From: Marchantia polymorpha subsp. ruderalis
Lineage: Eukaryota > Streptophyta > Marchantiopsida > Marchantiales > Marchantiaceae
NCBI GenBank assembly: GCA_037833965.1
Contig: AP031353.1
Location: 24,244,501-24,308,500 of the forward strand
DNA: 64,000 bases
Direction: 5' to 3'
Below the pieces are notes generated by a model. The model was not told the DNA's origin, did not search any database, and was given only the letters and a program-made list of their open reading frames with translations. The translations under genes were made by a program, and so were the position numbers. Below are positions 30,169-40,900 of the stretch, piece by piece (the first letter of the stretch is position 1; every line of letters starts with the position of its first letter).

Positions 30169-30614
30169 ACGGTATTTGATCTTTGCATATGTTTAGACAG
30201 TAGAGCCCCAAAGTAATTCAAAAAAGATTGTTTTTGGGTAAACATCAACGTGTCAGTATAAAAAACTTTTTCTTTAGAACACTTTTGACCATCTCAAACA
30301 CACAGTTACAACCGGTACATGCATTATAGGTATTCAAATGGATCAAAAAACTCGTGTTTCGTGCTAAAGATCTCAAAGATGCGCTTCTATTGCACATTAA
30401 CAAACTTACTCTACTTGTCAATACTCGTGTGGCATTTGAGATTTTGTCTTCTGATGCAGTTCATCAATCTAATCAATTTTTAACCTAGTGATAAGTTTAC
30501 AATCATTATGCTTGAAGACAGTTTTTCAGATATCTTGATTATCTTTAATTATACCATTAAATTGATTTGTGACAGTAGATGTGACATAGATTTGAACCTT
30601 TTTGCTTCTGTTTA

Positions 30615-30645
30615 TGAATGCATAGATTTCAAATCTATGCATTCA
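30615..30645. repeat. Perfect 15-bp inverted repeat with a 1-base spacer
   Basis: TGAATGCATAGATTT, one C, then its exact reverse complement. The 31-base sequence can form a cruciform or RNA hairpin. Confidence 0.9.
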
Positions 30646-31065
30646 ACAAAATATAATTTTCGAAAGTTTTGAGCTATATAGACATTATATGCAATTCTAT
30701 AATTTCATTATGATACATTGCATACAAAGAATTTTTTAGTAAAAGCGAGACTCTGAATAAATAATCAGCTTTTTACAATACGCAGTCACTTTTTCTTTGA
30801 ATTTGTGAGAAGATAGCCATTTTTTTCTCTATAGACTTGATAATCAATGGAGAAAAAATTATTTTATATTTCCGCTTTGAGTAGTCTGGTAGAGAACTAT
30901 TTTCTTATATGAGGCCATGTGCGTTATACGGGACCGAGAGACACATGTTAATATTTATTGATGGAGAGTTAGTGTAACAAAATGAATACAAGACGAATAT
31001 ATTGTAAGCATATCAACTTTTTTTCCCCATTTACTTCAGATTATGTAAAATCATGAACATAAGTT

Positions 31066-31087
31066 TATATATATATATATATATATA
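31066..31087. repeat. TA dinucleotide microsatellite
   Basis: Eleven TA units without interruption. Confidence 0.9.
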
Positions 31088-31676
31088 CATGTGAAAGGTC
31101 TTATTCTTTAAGAACAAGTTGTACAAAAATTTGCTAACCTGTACTGAGAAATTTCATATCTTTAGCAGCGAGGAGAAACTCATCTTTATTTAATCATTAT
31201 ATTGGTGTGCACACTTTATTTATTGTTGAATTGAATTATACAATTTTCGTTTGTTAGATACATAAGCAAAAATATTTAATAGCACCATGCTATAAAATAT
31301 AGCCCCGTGTTACGTGTTTGATTTAATGCTTATGACGCTTTATGGGACCTTCCCATCAATTTTGCAAAATTTCTTAGTACTCCTTCTGAGTTTAATCTTC
31401 TCATTTTAGCAATGGTCGAGTGTCTTCGCGTCCAACCACAGAAGGAGTGCAGTACTGCCAGAGTTTCATCCCATAGTGATTACAGTACAGGAACAGACAG
31501 ACGTGGAGAAGACAGTAAATTAGACTTTCGTACTTTTTCACTCAGAAGATTGACAAGAAGTAAACCTCTGACAGTCGTTATCCTCTTGCTCCTCGGCATA
31601 CGCTTCTGGAAGAGACCAATTAATAAACTAACTGGGTTTGACCATGACCGACTCCGAGACTCTGGAAGCCTGTGGA

Positions 31677-32341
31677 TAGGGATGGGCACGTAGCTGGTTA
31701 ACTTTCGGCTAGCCGATACAAACGGTTAGCCGGCTTGGCATCAAATTTAGCCGGCTAATCGACTCTCGCCTGAAAATGCAATTAACCGAATGTTCGTCTG
31801 AAATAAATCTTTATTGGACAATTTTGGTCAAAGGTGGGGAAATAATCGGCCGAAATCTTAAATTCGGTCCGAGTTTACGGTTCGTTTTAGGACTAATAGA
31901 GGTGGCAATATTTATCGGCTAGCCCGCTAAATTTGAGGCTACACGGCTAGCCGTAGGCTTGGCCACGGTCAGGTCCGGCGGTTAACCGGTCCGAAAAAAA
32001 ATTCCTCTGGAAGTAGAATCAGACCAGCGAGGTACCCAATTCGTGACTCAGTGTGAAAAAAATTTCTCACGAATTGGTGCAACTCAGCCCGAAACTCTGA
32101 AATTGGAACTGTGGGCTCATTTGAGTCGCGGCCCACCTCTTTCCCTTCGCCGTCGCTCCCCAGACGCAAATCCCATCGGCCACGTAGGGTCCGGACCGAT
32201 GGTTAACCTGTTAACCGTGGGGACCGGTTAAAACATCGGTTAACCGATCGGGACCAATCCTGGGCCGGTTAACTGGTCCACATATTTTCCGGACTGGTTA
32301 ACCGGAACGTGGCCAAACCTAGCGAGCCGTGCCCATCCCTA
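31677..32341. mobile_element. Non-autonomous hAT-like DNA transposon, 665 bp
   Basis: The ends are perfect inverted repeats, TAGGGATGGGCACG at 31677-31690 and its reverse complement at 32328-32341. An 8-bp duplication, CCTGTGGA, flanks both ends (31669-31676 and 32342-32349). The TAGGGATGGGCA terminus and 8-bp TSD are the signature of hAT-superfamily MITEs. The interior carries many GGTTAACC-, GGTTAGCC- and CCGGTTAA-type words near both ends, a layout typical of hAT transposase-binding subterminal repeats. There is no transposase ORF, so it must have been moved in trans. The intact TSD and TIRs suggest a fairly recent insertion. Confidence 0.9.
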
Positions 32342-33285
32342 CCTGTGGACGGTAGGTACACCAAAGTCAACCATTCATCATCTCCAAACCAGTGGAGATG
32401 GAAAGTGGAAAGCCAGCTGGAGTGAAGTACAACGTCAGCCCGGAGAGCATACGGTCAGGGTTGATCTAGCCAAAAGTCCAACAAAAACTACACGTGGTAA
32501 GTTATTCTCCGTAATTTGCTACTCTCTGATTCGCTTCTGTCGTAAGGTCTCAGCTTGATTTGCAGTTATCATTGCTGTCCTGCAAGTGGTGCAAGTGACG
32601 TGGGGTAACTTGATTTCTCACTATACCGGCTGGTGAATTGGAAACCACATTTATTCACGTAGATACTCAGACGTCTATCAGAGGAGTGCCATTAAGCGTT
32701 AGACTTCATGCATACTGGACGCACACCATTCATTGCAAGAGCAGATTGCGACTAGAAATCCACTTCCGCACCAGATTCTGCGATTTCCACTGCACAGGAA
32801 TTAACCCTCGTCTGCTTGAAATGCAGAAAGATGGTGAGGGTTTTCCTTCTGCAGCTGTTCGGATGCGGGCTTTTTGCAGATTCTGGAGTTATTGGTAAAC
32901 ATATTGTCAACTAGTTCGACTGCTCTCGAAGTAACAGGAGTAGCACAGACTAGGTGCTTGTACTTATGCTTATGTCTTCGGTGTGCACAGAAGAAGAAGA
33001 GGACTCGAGGTGGCCGCATAATGTAGCAATTAAATCGGGAAGGAGAGAATTCCACGCAATCAGAACAGAAGAAAGGACGATGCTGGTGAAACTGTCAACG
33101 ATGGAGAGAAGTGGCAAGATAATAGAATTGCTTGCTTTGACGTAACAATACAAAAAGTAGAGATCGCACTACAAGAATACACTAGCATCGAAAGATTTTC
33201 TCATGTGCATGAAAGTCAGGGTTCGCTTGAGGTGATTCCTGTATATAAATTCTTGAGACACGTAAGAACTTTCTCATGGCGAGAT

Positions 33286-33383
33286 AATGTATTGTTAATT
33301 GATCCTTTTGGGCTTGAGATGAGGATGTGAAGAAAATGTATTGTCCATTGACCCTTTTGGGTTTGAGACGAGGATGTGAAGAT
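33286..33383. repeat. 49-bp tandem duplication
   Basis: Two adjacent 49-bp copies (33286-33334 and 33335-33383), each running from AATGTATTGT to GAGGATGTGAAGA, with a few differences. Confidence 0.85.
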
Positions 33384-34340
33384 CGCTGTACATAATGACG
33401 CTATCGAGTTTGCACGGAGAGAACAAAAGCTCTGTCGTCTCCATCATAAGAGCTGAAGCGAGCCAGCCGAATGCCAGGATCAATGACTTGAAGCATGGAC
33501 GGAGCTGACAACACAAAATACACCAAACCATCCGCAACAAAGAAGCCACAGAGTAAGAACATCCAACCAAATCTTCATACAAACACCAAGATTGTGTCAC
33601 CTCAAGTCAGCAGTTAAAGCTGATGGTTAGACATCAAAACTCAGCCGGTGAAGAAATCATTTATTACCTAAGAATTTCACCCATCTTTATGAGATAGGAA
33701 AGTAAGATCCATCAGTAACGTGATTTCGTGGAATCTGCTTGATCTCAGTTAGACATTATATTCTCTGTCTTATAGACTTGGCATCTAGAGTTTTCCAGTT
33801 ATCACTTTGTCCCTTCAGCAGCCGACAGAAGCTTAGGGGATCTGAGCACACACACCGGTTCACAGAAGAAAGCAGGGAAGACTTGCTTTTGATAAGCTGA
33901 CTATTGAAATGGGCTCCACTTCCACTGAGATGCCCACGAAGAACAATGTGGACCGCAATTCTGGAATCTCATTGAACCTGGTGTACTAGTAAGTTCTCCA
34001 GTCATTGAGGTGAATAACTTCGTGCCTGCTGACGTACTAGAGCGCGTTGAAATCTAAGAAGTACTCAAAACGAAATCCCGATCTATTGCGTGTCTGATTC
34101 TCGCCCGACGACTCGCCCAACCAGGTAGGAAGAAGCAAGGAAGCCCATCGGGTTTATGTGTGATTGTGAAGCCTCTGGAAAAGTTTCACCTTGGCTCTCG
34201 TGGCAGCTCGTGCTCTCTTTCTGCTCATTGAAGTCGACAGCTTTAGGGAAGTGACACGTAGTAAAGTGCCTCCAGCGTTGCCTTTCATGGCAGCACACAT
34301 TTGCATGTGAGGGTGAGCTGGAGCCCGATCGGAGTTCATA

Positions 34341-34483
34341 TATATCAAATATTTGAGTTTCCATGTAAGTTCGTGTTATTCTTTAAGGCTTTGAACGATA
34401 TCTTCATCTGAAGTCATGAATCAATGTTATCTACGACTTAGCACATGAAGTATTTTTCAAGTCATGTATACAACACAGTTTTT
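34341..34483 (+). repeat. Dispersed 143-bp repeat, copy 1
   Basis: From ATATCAAATATTTGAGTTTC to TACAACACAGTTTTT. It matches 36423-36565 in the same orientation at roughly 80% by eye, 2082 bases apart. Confidence 0.75.
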
Positions 34484-36422
34484 ATTCGATACATTTATAG
34501 TTAAGAATAGTTATAGAGTTATAGTCAAGAATAGAGTCACTAGAATCTCGAGGGTGCTGTACGGAAAACTAGTAGCTCGATGTCACCTTGACACATGTGT
34601 CGAAATTAAATTTTATAGAACTCAGCAGCGTCATAGCGCTGTCATTATTCCCACATAGTGAAAAATGTTTTCCTCACACCCGGACACTGCATTCCAGAAG
34701 AACAAAAATCAAGACGGCCGTCAGTTATGATGTAGAGTTTGGAGATGTTACGTGGTTCATAGCATTTTAATTAATCACCCACAATATCAAACTTGTGCTA
34801 ATGTACGCGATTACGAATGATTTTTACTATTCCCTTATCCCAGCAGCTTGATAATACTCACACGTTGAGAGGAGAGGCTTCTTCATGATTGATTGGGAAG
34901 CAACCTCATAAGCGTTCATCCTCTTGAAGAATGGTGCTACTCTGTCGCACCAACCCCCTTACAATTAATGCTCAGTTTCATTTTCATAATGTGGTTGGCA
35001 TTTCTTGCTTTCGGACTGATAAATCATGAAAGAGTATATACCGGTTTCTGAGTTCAACGTTACTCCAGTAGGCACCAGGTGCAATGAAAAGAAGTCGGTT
35101 CCTGATTCTGATAGACTCTTTAGTCATTGTCATGAGCTTTGCACTTTTCAAATAAGGTCCCACAAAAAAATATCAAAAGTATCCAGCCCACCATCTTTAC
35201 TTTCTTCTGTGGAGTGAAGTGGTTTAAGTTCAATACAAGCCGGAACTGAGAAATAATATACTAAAGTATTGTCAGAAAAATCTGAAAATATCTAAGATAT
35301 ATTTCAATGTGTGGACCACTGAGTGGTCCACGCACTGAAAAATATGGAATAATATCCTGCATTTTTTGGAACCGGTTAGATTACGAGTAATACCAACGAA
35401 GAGCGCTGGTGTCATCAAAGTTACTTTTAAATATTTTTTATGTATACGTTAAAGTGAGCAAAAGTTATTTCTAGCAAACTATATCATGAGAGCATCAACG
35501 GACCAACTGTAACATTTCAATTAAAAAATTTACAAGTACATCAATAGATATATGTCAAATCTAAAAATTATGAGCCGTAACTATAGTGAGAATACACCAA
35601 ACAAAAACCAAATAATAAGGGAGGAAAAAAAAGAAGATAATTACTTGTAAAGTAAATTGATACCAGAGCTGTTTGTGATACTCTCATGAAACATATTTTA
35701 GTCTAATATTTGGCTGCATTCCAACCTGAATGAAAGATGAACCAAGCATTAAGTCATTATTTAAAATTTTCAAATGACTTTTTTTATCAACATTTCATTT
35801 CTTCAGGATTAGTTCAACTTTAATTAAAAACGCCTTAGGAGTGTTGGTGTGTGTAGGTATGTTGATATTAAAGAGATTACTTACTATGTTCCAAGCACCT
35901 ACTTGTTTTAACTTGGTAATAAAGTCGTAAGCCTCCACAGTTTAGTCTCATTAGTGAAATTGTACTATTTGAATATAGTTAACTTAAATACTTGCATCTA
36001 AATAAAACATTCCATCACTCAAAGCGCCAAAAAAAAAATTTTAAAAATGGAAACAGCCAAAATAAAAACTCAAGATCTTTAAGACAATTAAGATTTCTTA
36101 TGAGAAATGTAATGCTGTCACTTTTGTTAAAAAAGGTATTGTTTGAAACAAAGTTTAATAGATTTATTATGAATTAGAATTTGGAGATTGATGATTATAC
36201 TAGACATCTAGTAGAGAATTATTTCTTTAAAATTTATAATTTTGTAACAAAAATCCAGGTGAATGTGCTTTACACAAAAAAGAGAAAACTGAAAACATGA
36301 ATTAACACGTTTGTGTCTGAACAACTTTATCGGATCACTAATGTGCTTTAATTTTCTCATTTGATTTATAATATGAGCAAACGAGTGCAAAAATTACAGT
36401 ATGACTTGTTTCATTTTGGTTA

Positions 36423-36565
36423 ATATATCAAATTTTTGAGTTTCCATGTATGCTTGTCTCCTCCTTTAGACGTTAAACGAGATCTTCATCTCTAGTCATG
36501 ACTTAGTGTTATCTAAGTTTTAGCATATGAGGTATTTTTCATCTCATGTATACAACACAGTTTTT
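36423..36565 (+). repeat. Dispersed 143-bp repeat, copy 2
   Basis: The partner of 34341-34483. Sequence outside the repeat does not obviously continue to match, so this is either a small mobile repeat or the remnant of an old segmental duplication. Confidence 0.75.
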
Positions 36566-37980
36566 CTTCACTTGCAAGCAAGTTCCAAAAATTTTATTTC
36601 TTGAGAGGTATTGACCTTGACATTAGCATGTGTCAAGCTGGTCCTATGGTGTTTTACACGAAGTTATAAACAAGAAGGAGTGCTCGTAGTACAGACGACA
36701 TCTAGTTTCAGTTTAATGTTTGAGGTCCAAAGACCTCCAGACTCTGGTATTAGAACTGTGCATGCGCTCACATGCTTGATGGCTGAGGTAGAAGTACAAT
36801 CATACCAGCAATTCAGAACCTCGAGTATTCTTTTACTCTGTACACAGTTCTTCGATATTATGTTTAGTAAACTCCCAAAAAGTTGATCAATTTGTTTTGA
36901 ACCTACGAGTTGTGTAGAGTAGTGTAGCCTACTGTACCGATCTTCAAAGCAAGAAAAAAGCACAACAGCCTTTTGAGACCATGAGTTGACTACCCATGTG
37001 CCTCTCAGTTGTAAGACTACATCCACTTGCTTGAATAGGTCAGAGATTCCAGAAAGAAGGATCCAATGAAGATGACGATTGAAATCTCTGTTGCTGCGTG
37101 ACGACATCGAGTTTATCAGAACACTGATGCATTCACTCAATTCTACTGTTCGCTGGCACAACCAAGTCAAGAGTTACTCTGACCGTCTAAGAACATTTTC
37201 CAATCACACTGAGTATGCAGGAACACGCTTGTTGTGTTCGTACTTGTCGTTACTTCGATCACCAACACGATTCAGTGAGCAGATCTGATGATTAAGCTGC
37301 ATAATTTTTCTACGTGCTACCCATCGTAGGGTATGTCTTCCCGTGGGTCTTGATGCAGCTAGAATCGCATTCTCCCAATCAAATTGCACATGGAAGTTTA
37401 CACAGAGTACTTCACATCTGAGCTTCAATATTTTCCATAAAATTTTTCGTCCACATTGCACTATCTTTGCTACGAACCAGTCTTTGGAATTTGAGATTCA
37501 CTTGTATACTTGTGCACTCAGTTCTGACACCCGTGCACATCAAACAACTCTCTTCGTTCGAGTACACAATAGGTTTAAGTTCACGAGAGATGTAAGGTCC
37601 TGTTTGTAAAAGCTTTACGATTTCCTTTGGAACCATAATACTAGTTCTGTGCCTTCATTTTGATTCAAATAGTTTGTCATGCCCTGCACTGGATTCGAGC
37701 AGCCTCCTGCTTCGAATTGCAAAATCTTCCTGCTTTCATGGTGATTTCTCTTGATCCGATTTTGTGCAGAGGTTGAATTAATCTTTGTGTCGCTTCTCAT
37801 GCAGAGTGCAAGAAGTCTTATTCCCAGCAAGCACACGAACTGTGACACTGCGACGGGAAGTGAAGTTTTCTTCGGGATAGCTTCAGGATTGAGAAGAGGG
37901 TCTCTTGTACGCCCGCTTTACATCTCACCCGCGCATCCAAACAGCAAAAGTTTTTTTTTTCTGGAAGAGTGGAGGAGAGA

Positions 37981-40900
37981 ATGGAAGGTGCAGGCGCGTC
38001 CAATGTAAGTCACGCTGCTCAGACACGGGGAATGGACTCTGCAGACGAGGAACCGGAGCTTCCCTCCGCGATCCAGGACCTTATACGGCGTCTGGAAGAC
38101 AAAGGCGAGCCTATAAGGTGGCTTCCCAAATTAAGCGGGCCAGAATTTCGAGATTTCTTTTCGGACCGTGCACGGACGATCACAGGATGGCGAAGCCAAG
38201 TGCGACTTCGAATACTGGAGGCAATCGGAAACTGCAATACCTTCGAGGATCTGGAGGTGAAAAGTTTTTGTGGCGAAGAGATATCCGCGTTCACCGCTAG
38301 CGAGTGGGAGTTGATTTTGAGAGGATTCAGGTATAGCACCGTTCTTAGAGTGATAAACGTGGATAATTTGAAATGGAGTTCAGATGCGGAAGTGGAGAGC
38401 TTGTGTTCACAGCTGGGAAGAATTCTGAATTCCTCTAGTGTAACACATTTGACAATAGACAATTGCAGATTGAGTGCAAGATGTTTCTTGAATCTCGCTT
38501 CAGGACTGCGAGAACATGCTGATTCTAAACTCCAGTCTTTAGATTTATATGAAGCGTGGGAGGACTCGAGTGCGGTGAAGCATGTGGCTGACATGATCAA
38601 CTGTGCTACTCGATTAGAAACGATGAGTTTAGGCTATAAACACGACATGGAAGAGGAGACCGTTGGAATCCTGTCCCAGGCGTTGATCCAGAGTTCATCT
38701 TTGAAAGAATTGTACTTAGATAATGTGAAGTGGGGAGCGACCTTGTTGCTGAAAGCTTTGGCCGGAGATGATGGCAACCGATCCATTAACCGTCTTTGGC
38801 TGAAGCGTATGGATAGACTCGGAGGCTGTTTAAGGGAACTTCTAACTTCCAACCCATCGTTGAAGGAAGTGACGTTGGATAACTTGCGGATGAGTCCTGA
38901 GGAATGGCGCCAGCTCGGCGAATTCATACGTGGCAGGGCTACAGCAACAACTATCTGTGTAAATTGTTCATTAGACGAAAATGATACAATTGACTGGAAG
39001 TCCATAGAAGCTCTTGCGAGTGCGGCTAGCTCCGATGTCAAGGACCCCACAGTGAAGCTTCGTCTCTCAATTTCGTGGGACCATCAGTTGATGTTATCAA
39101 TGAACCTATTAGGTAGGGTACTGCGCGGAGAAATCAATTCTCTAAAATCTTTCAGTCTATCAACCAACGAAGAGAGTCTTATCAACCAAGGCTTTTTACG
39201 TTTCAACCAAGAAACACCGGAAAGTATCCTCTGGATGAATGGAAAAACTGGAGAGACTTCAGCCCTGAAGGAACTCAAATTATATGTAGGAGACATGTTT
39301 TTTTGGAAGTATGGAAGGAAGGGAGGATGGATGGACCTGCTTTGTTGCTTGCGAGGGAACACAAGTCTCACTCACTTGGATTTGTCTAACAATGCACTAG
39401 ACGAAAAGGAGTTCAGAGACCTGATGGGGCTACTCCAAGTTAACTTGACTCTCCAGGAGATAGATGTCTCAAACACCTCATGGACAAGGGACGGAAAGGA
39501 GGCTCTGATTCAAGAGGCCCTAAAACAAAACCAGAAGCGGGCCACCTACATGACGGTGTTTCGGGAAGCCAAATTAACATTTGGAGATGCAAAAGCTGGT
39601 AGACTCTTTTTATGCGGCTTTCCCAAAGCAGGTAAAGTGCTCTGTCAGTTCTCAAATGTTTTCTCTATGTATGCGAACTAGCAATCTAAGGGTTTAGCTC
39701 TCGGAACTTAGGATGATAGCCACAAAGTTTATTTTTTATCTCTAGATGTATTTGCAATTGTGTACATTTTTATAAAAAAAAACAAGAAAATTAATTTTTT
39801 AAATCAATTTGAATTATGACTTGTGTTTTTTTTTTTAATATCCCATTTTGATTTGAATTATGATTTGTGTTTTTTTTTAAATTTCCCATTTTGTTTGAAA
39901 TTCAGAATTTTTATAATTGTGTTCTATCTCAGACTATAACTGCTCGATTTATTTCTGAGTCTGCTCTAAGGTTTCTTTGTTCTTCTGTTTATCTACACAA
40001 TATGTACAAATATGTCAACTAACAAGTTGTTTTTGTTGTGATGCTCTTTATTCAATTTATCAGGCAAGACTAAACTCTGTCAAACCTTGATGAGGATAGT
40101 TCAAGGCAAAAGTTGGTTTGGGAACAAATACCATGAGTTGTGGAGAACGAGAGGCATTGAAGTGGAGCTCTTGCAAAACAATGACAAAGGGCATATCTCA
40201 ATCTGGGATCTTGCAGGACAAGGAATTTTTCGTACCCTTCAAAATGTGCTATTCCCTCAAACCAGCAATTTTTGTGTTTTTTTATTTGTATATAGTCCCT
40301 TCTGTAAAGAAACATCTTCAAACAAACCAGAATCTTGTTTCCAAACAGAGTTGGAGGAGTGGTTGAGTTTCATCACATCCAGCACTAGAGTTACAGGACA
40401 TAATCGTCCACAAGTTCTTGTTGTGATTTCACACAAAGATAAAGCCAAATCCAACTCTTTGACTTGGGCTGACTCAATAGTAGACGAGCTCATGGAAAAA
40501 TTTGCAAAATCTATCAATCTCCACTTTATTCAAGAGTGTTTTCATGTGGATGCTCGAAAGAAGAAGCAAGTTATTCCTCTCAAAAATGTGATTTTTGAGA
40601 TCTTTGAAAAGTTGTGGAGTGAAAAATCTCCACGAGTTCCCCACTTATGTTCTCAACTCATCTCTCTCTTGGTTACAAACACCAAGAAGAACAAGAGTTG
40701 TCCTCTTTGGCCGTACAAAAAATTTCATGATTTTTGTGCCCCGAGCTTGACACAATTCATTTCATCTTCTTCTATTCATGTTGTTGATCATTCAAGGATC
40801 ATGAAATCAATCATATCATACTTGAATGACGTTGGATCCATCGTTTACATTCCTAACCTTGATTACATCATTGTGGATCCAAATTGGCTTACCAATACAT

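Larger units (their letters stand above)
30169..31676. other. AT-rich intergenic DNA with a hairpin and a TA microsatellite
   Basis: No gene is supported. Notable items are the perfect inverted repeat at 30615-30645 and the TA run at 31066-31087. The short overlapping ORFs near 31412-31693 read in both directions and run into the transposon at 31677, so I do not call them genes. Confidence 0.5.
32350..37980. other. Intergenic DNA upstream of the LRR-ROC-COR gene
   Basis: 5.6 kb with only short overlapping ORFs in unrelated frames and no recognisable domain. It contains a 49-bp tandem duplication (33286-33383) and two copies of a 143-bp dispersed repeat (34341-34483 and 36423-36565). The region close to 37981 should hold the promoter and 5' UTR of the downstream gene; I see no convincing TATA box. 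Confidence 0.5.

Noticed and set aside
31412-31693. Overlapping plus- and minus-strand ORFs of 93 and 69 codons
   Set aside because: They extend into the hAT-like element, overlap each other, and have no recognisable motif.
36664-37170. 168-codon minus-strand ORF upstream of the LRR-ROC-COR gene
   Set aside because: No domain pattern, unusual Ser/Val/Trp/Cys-rich composition, and overlapping ORFs on the other strand; probably chance.
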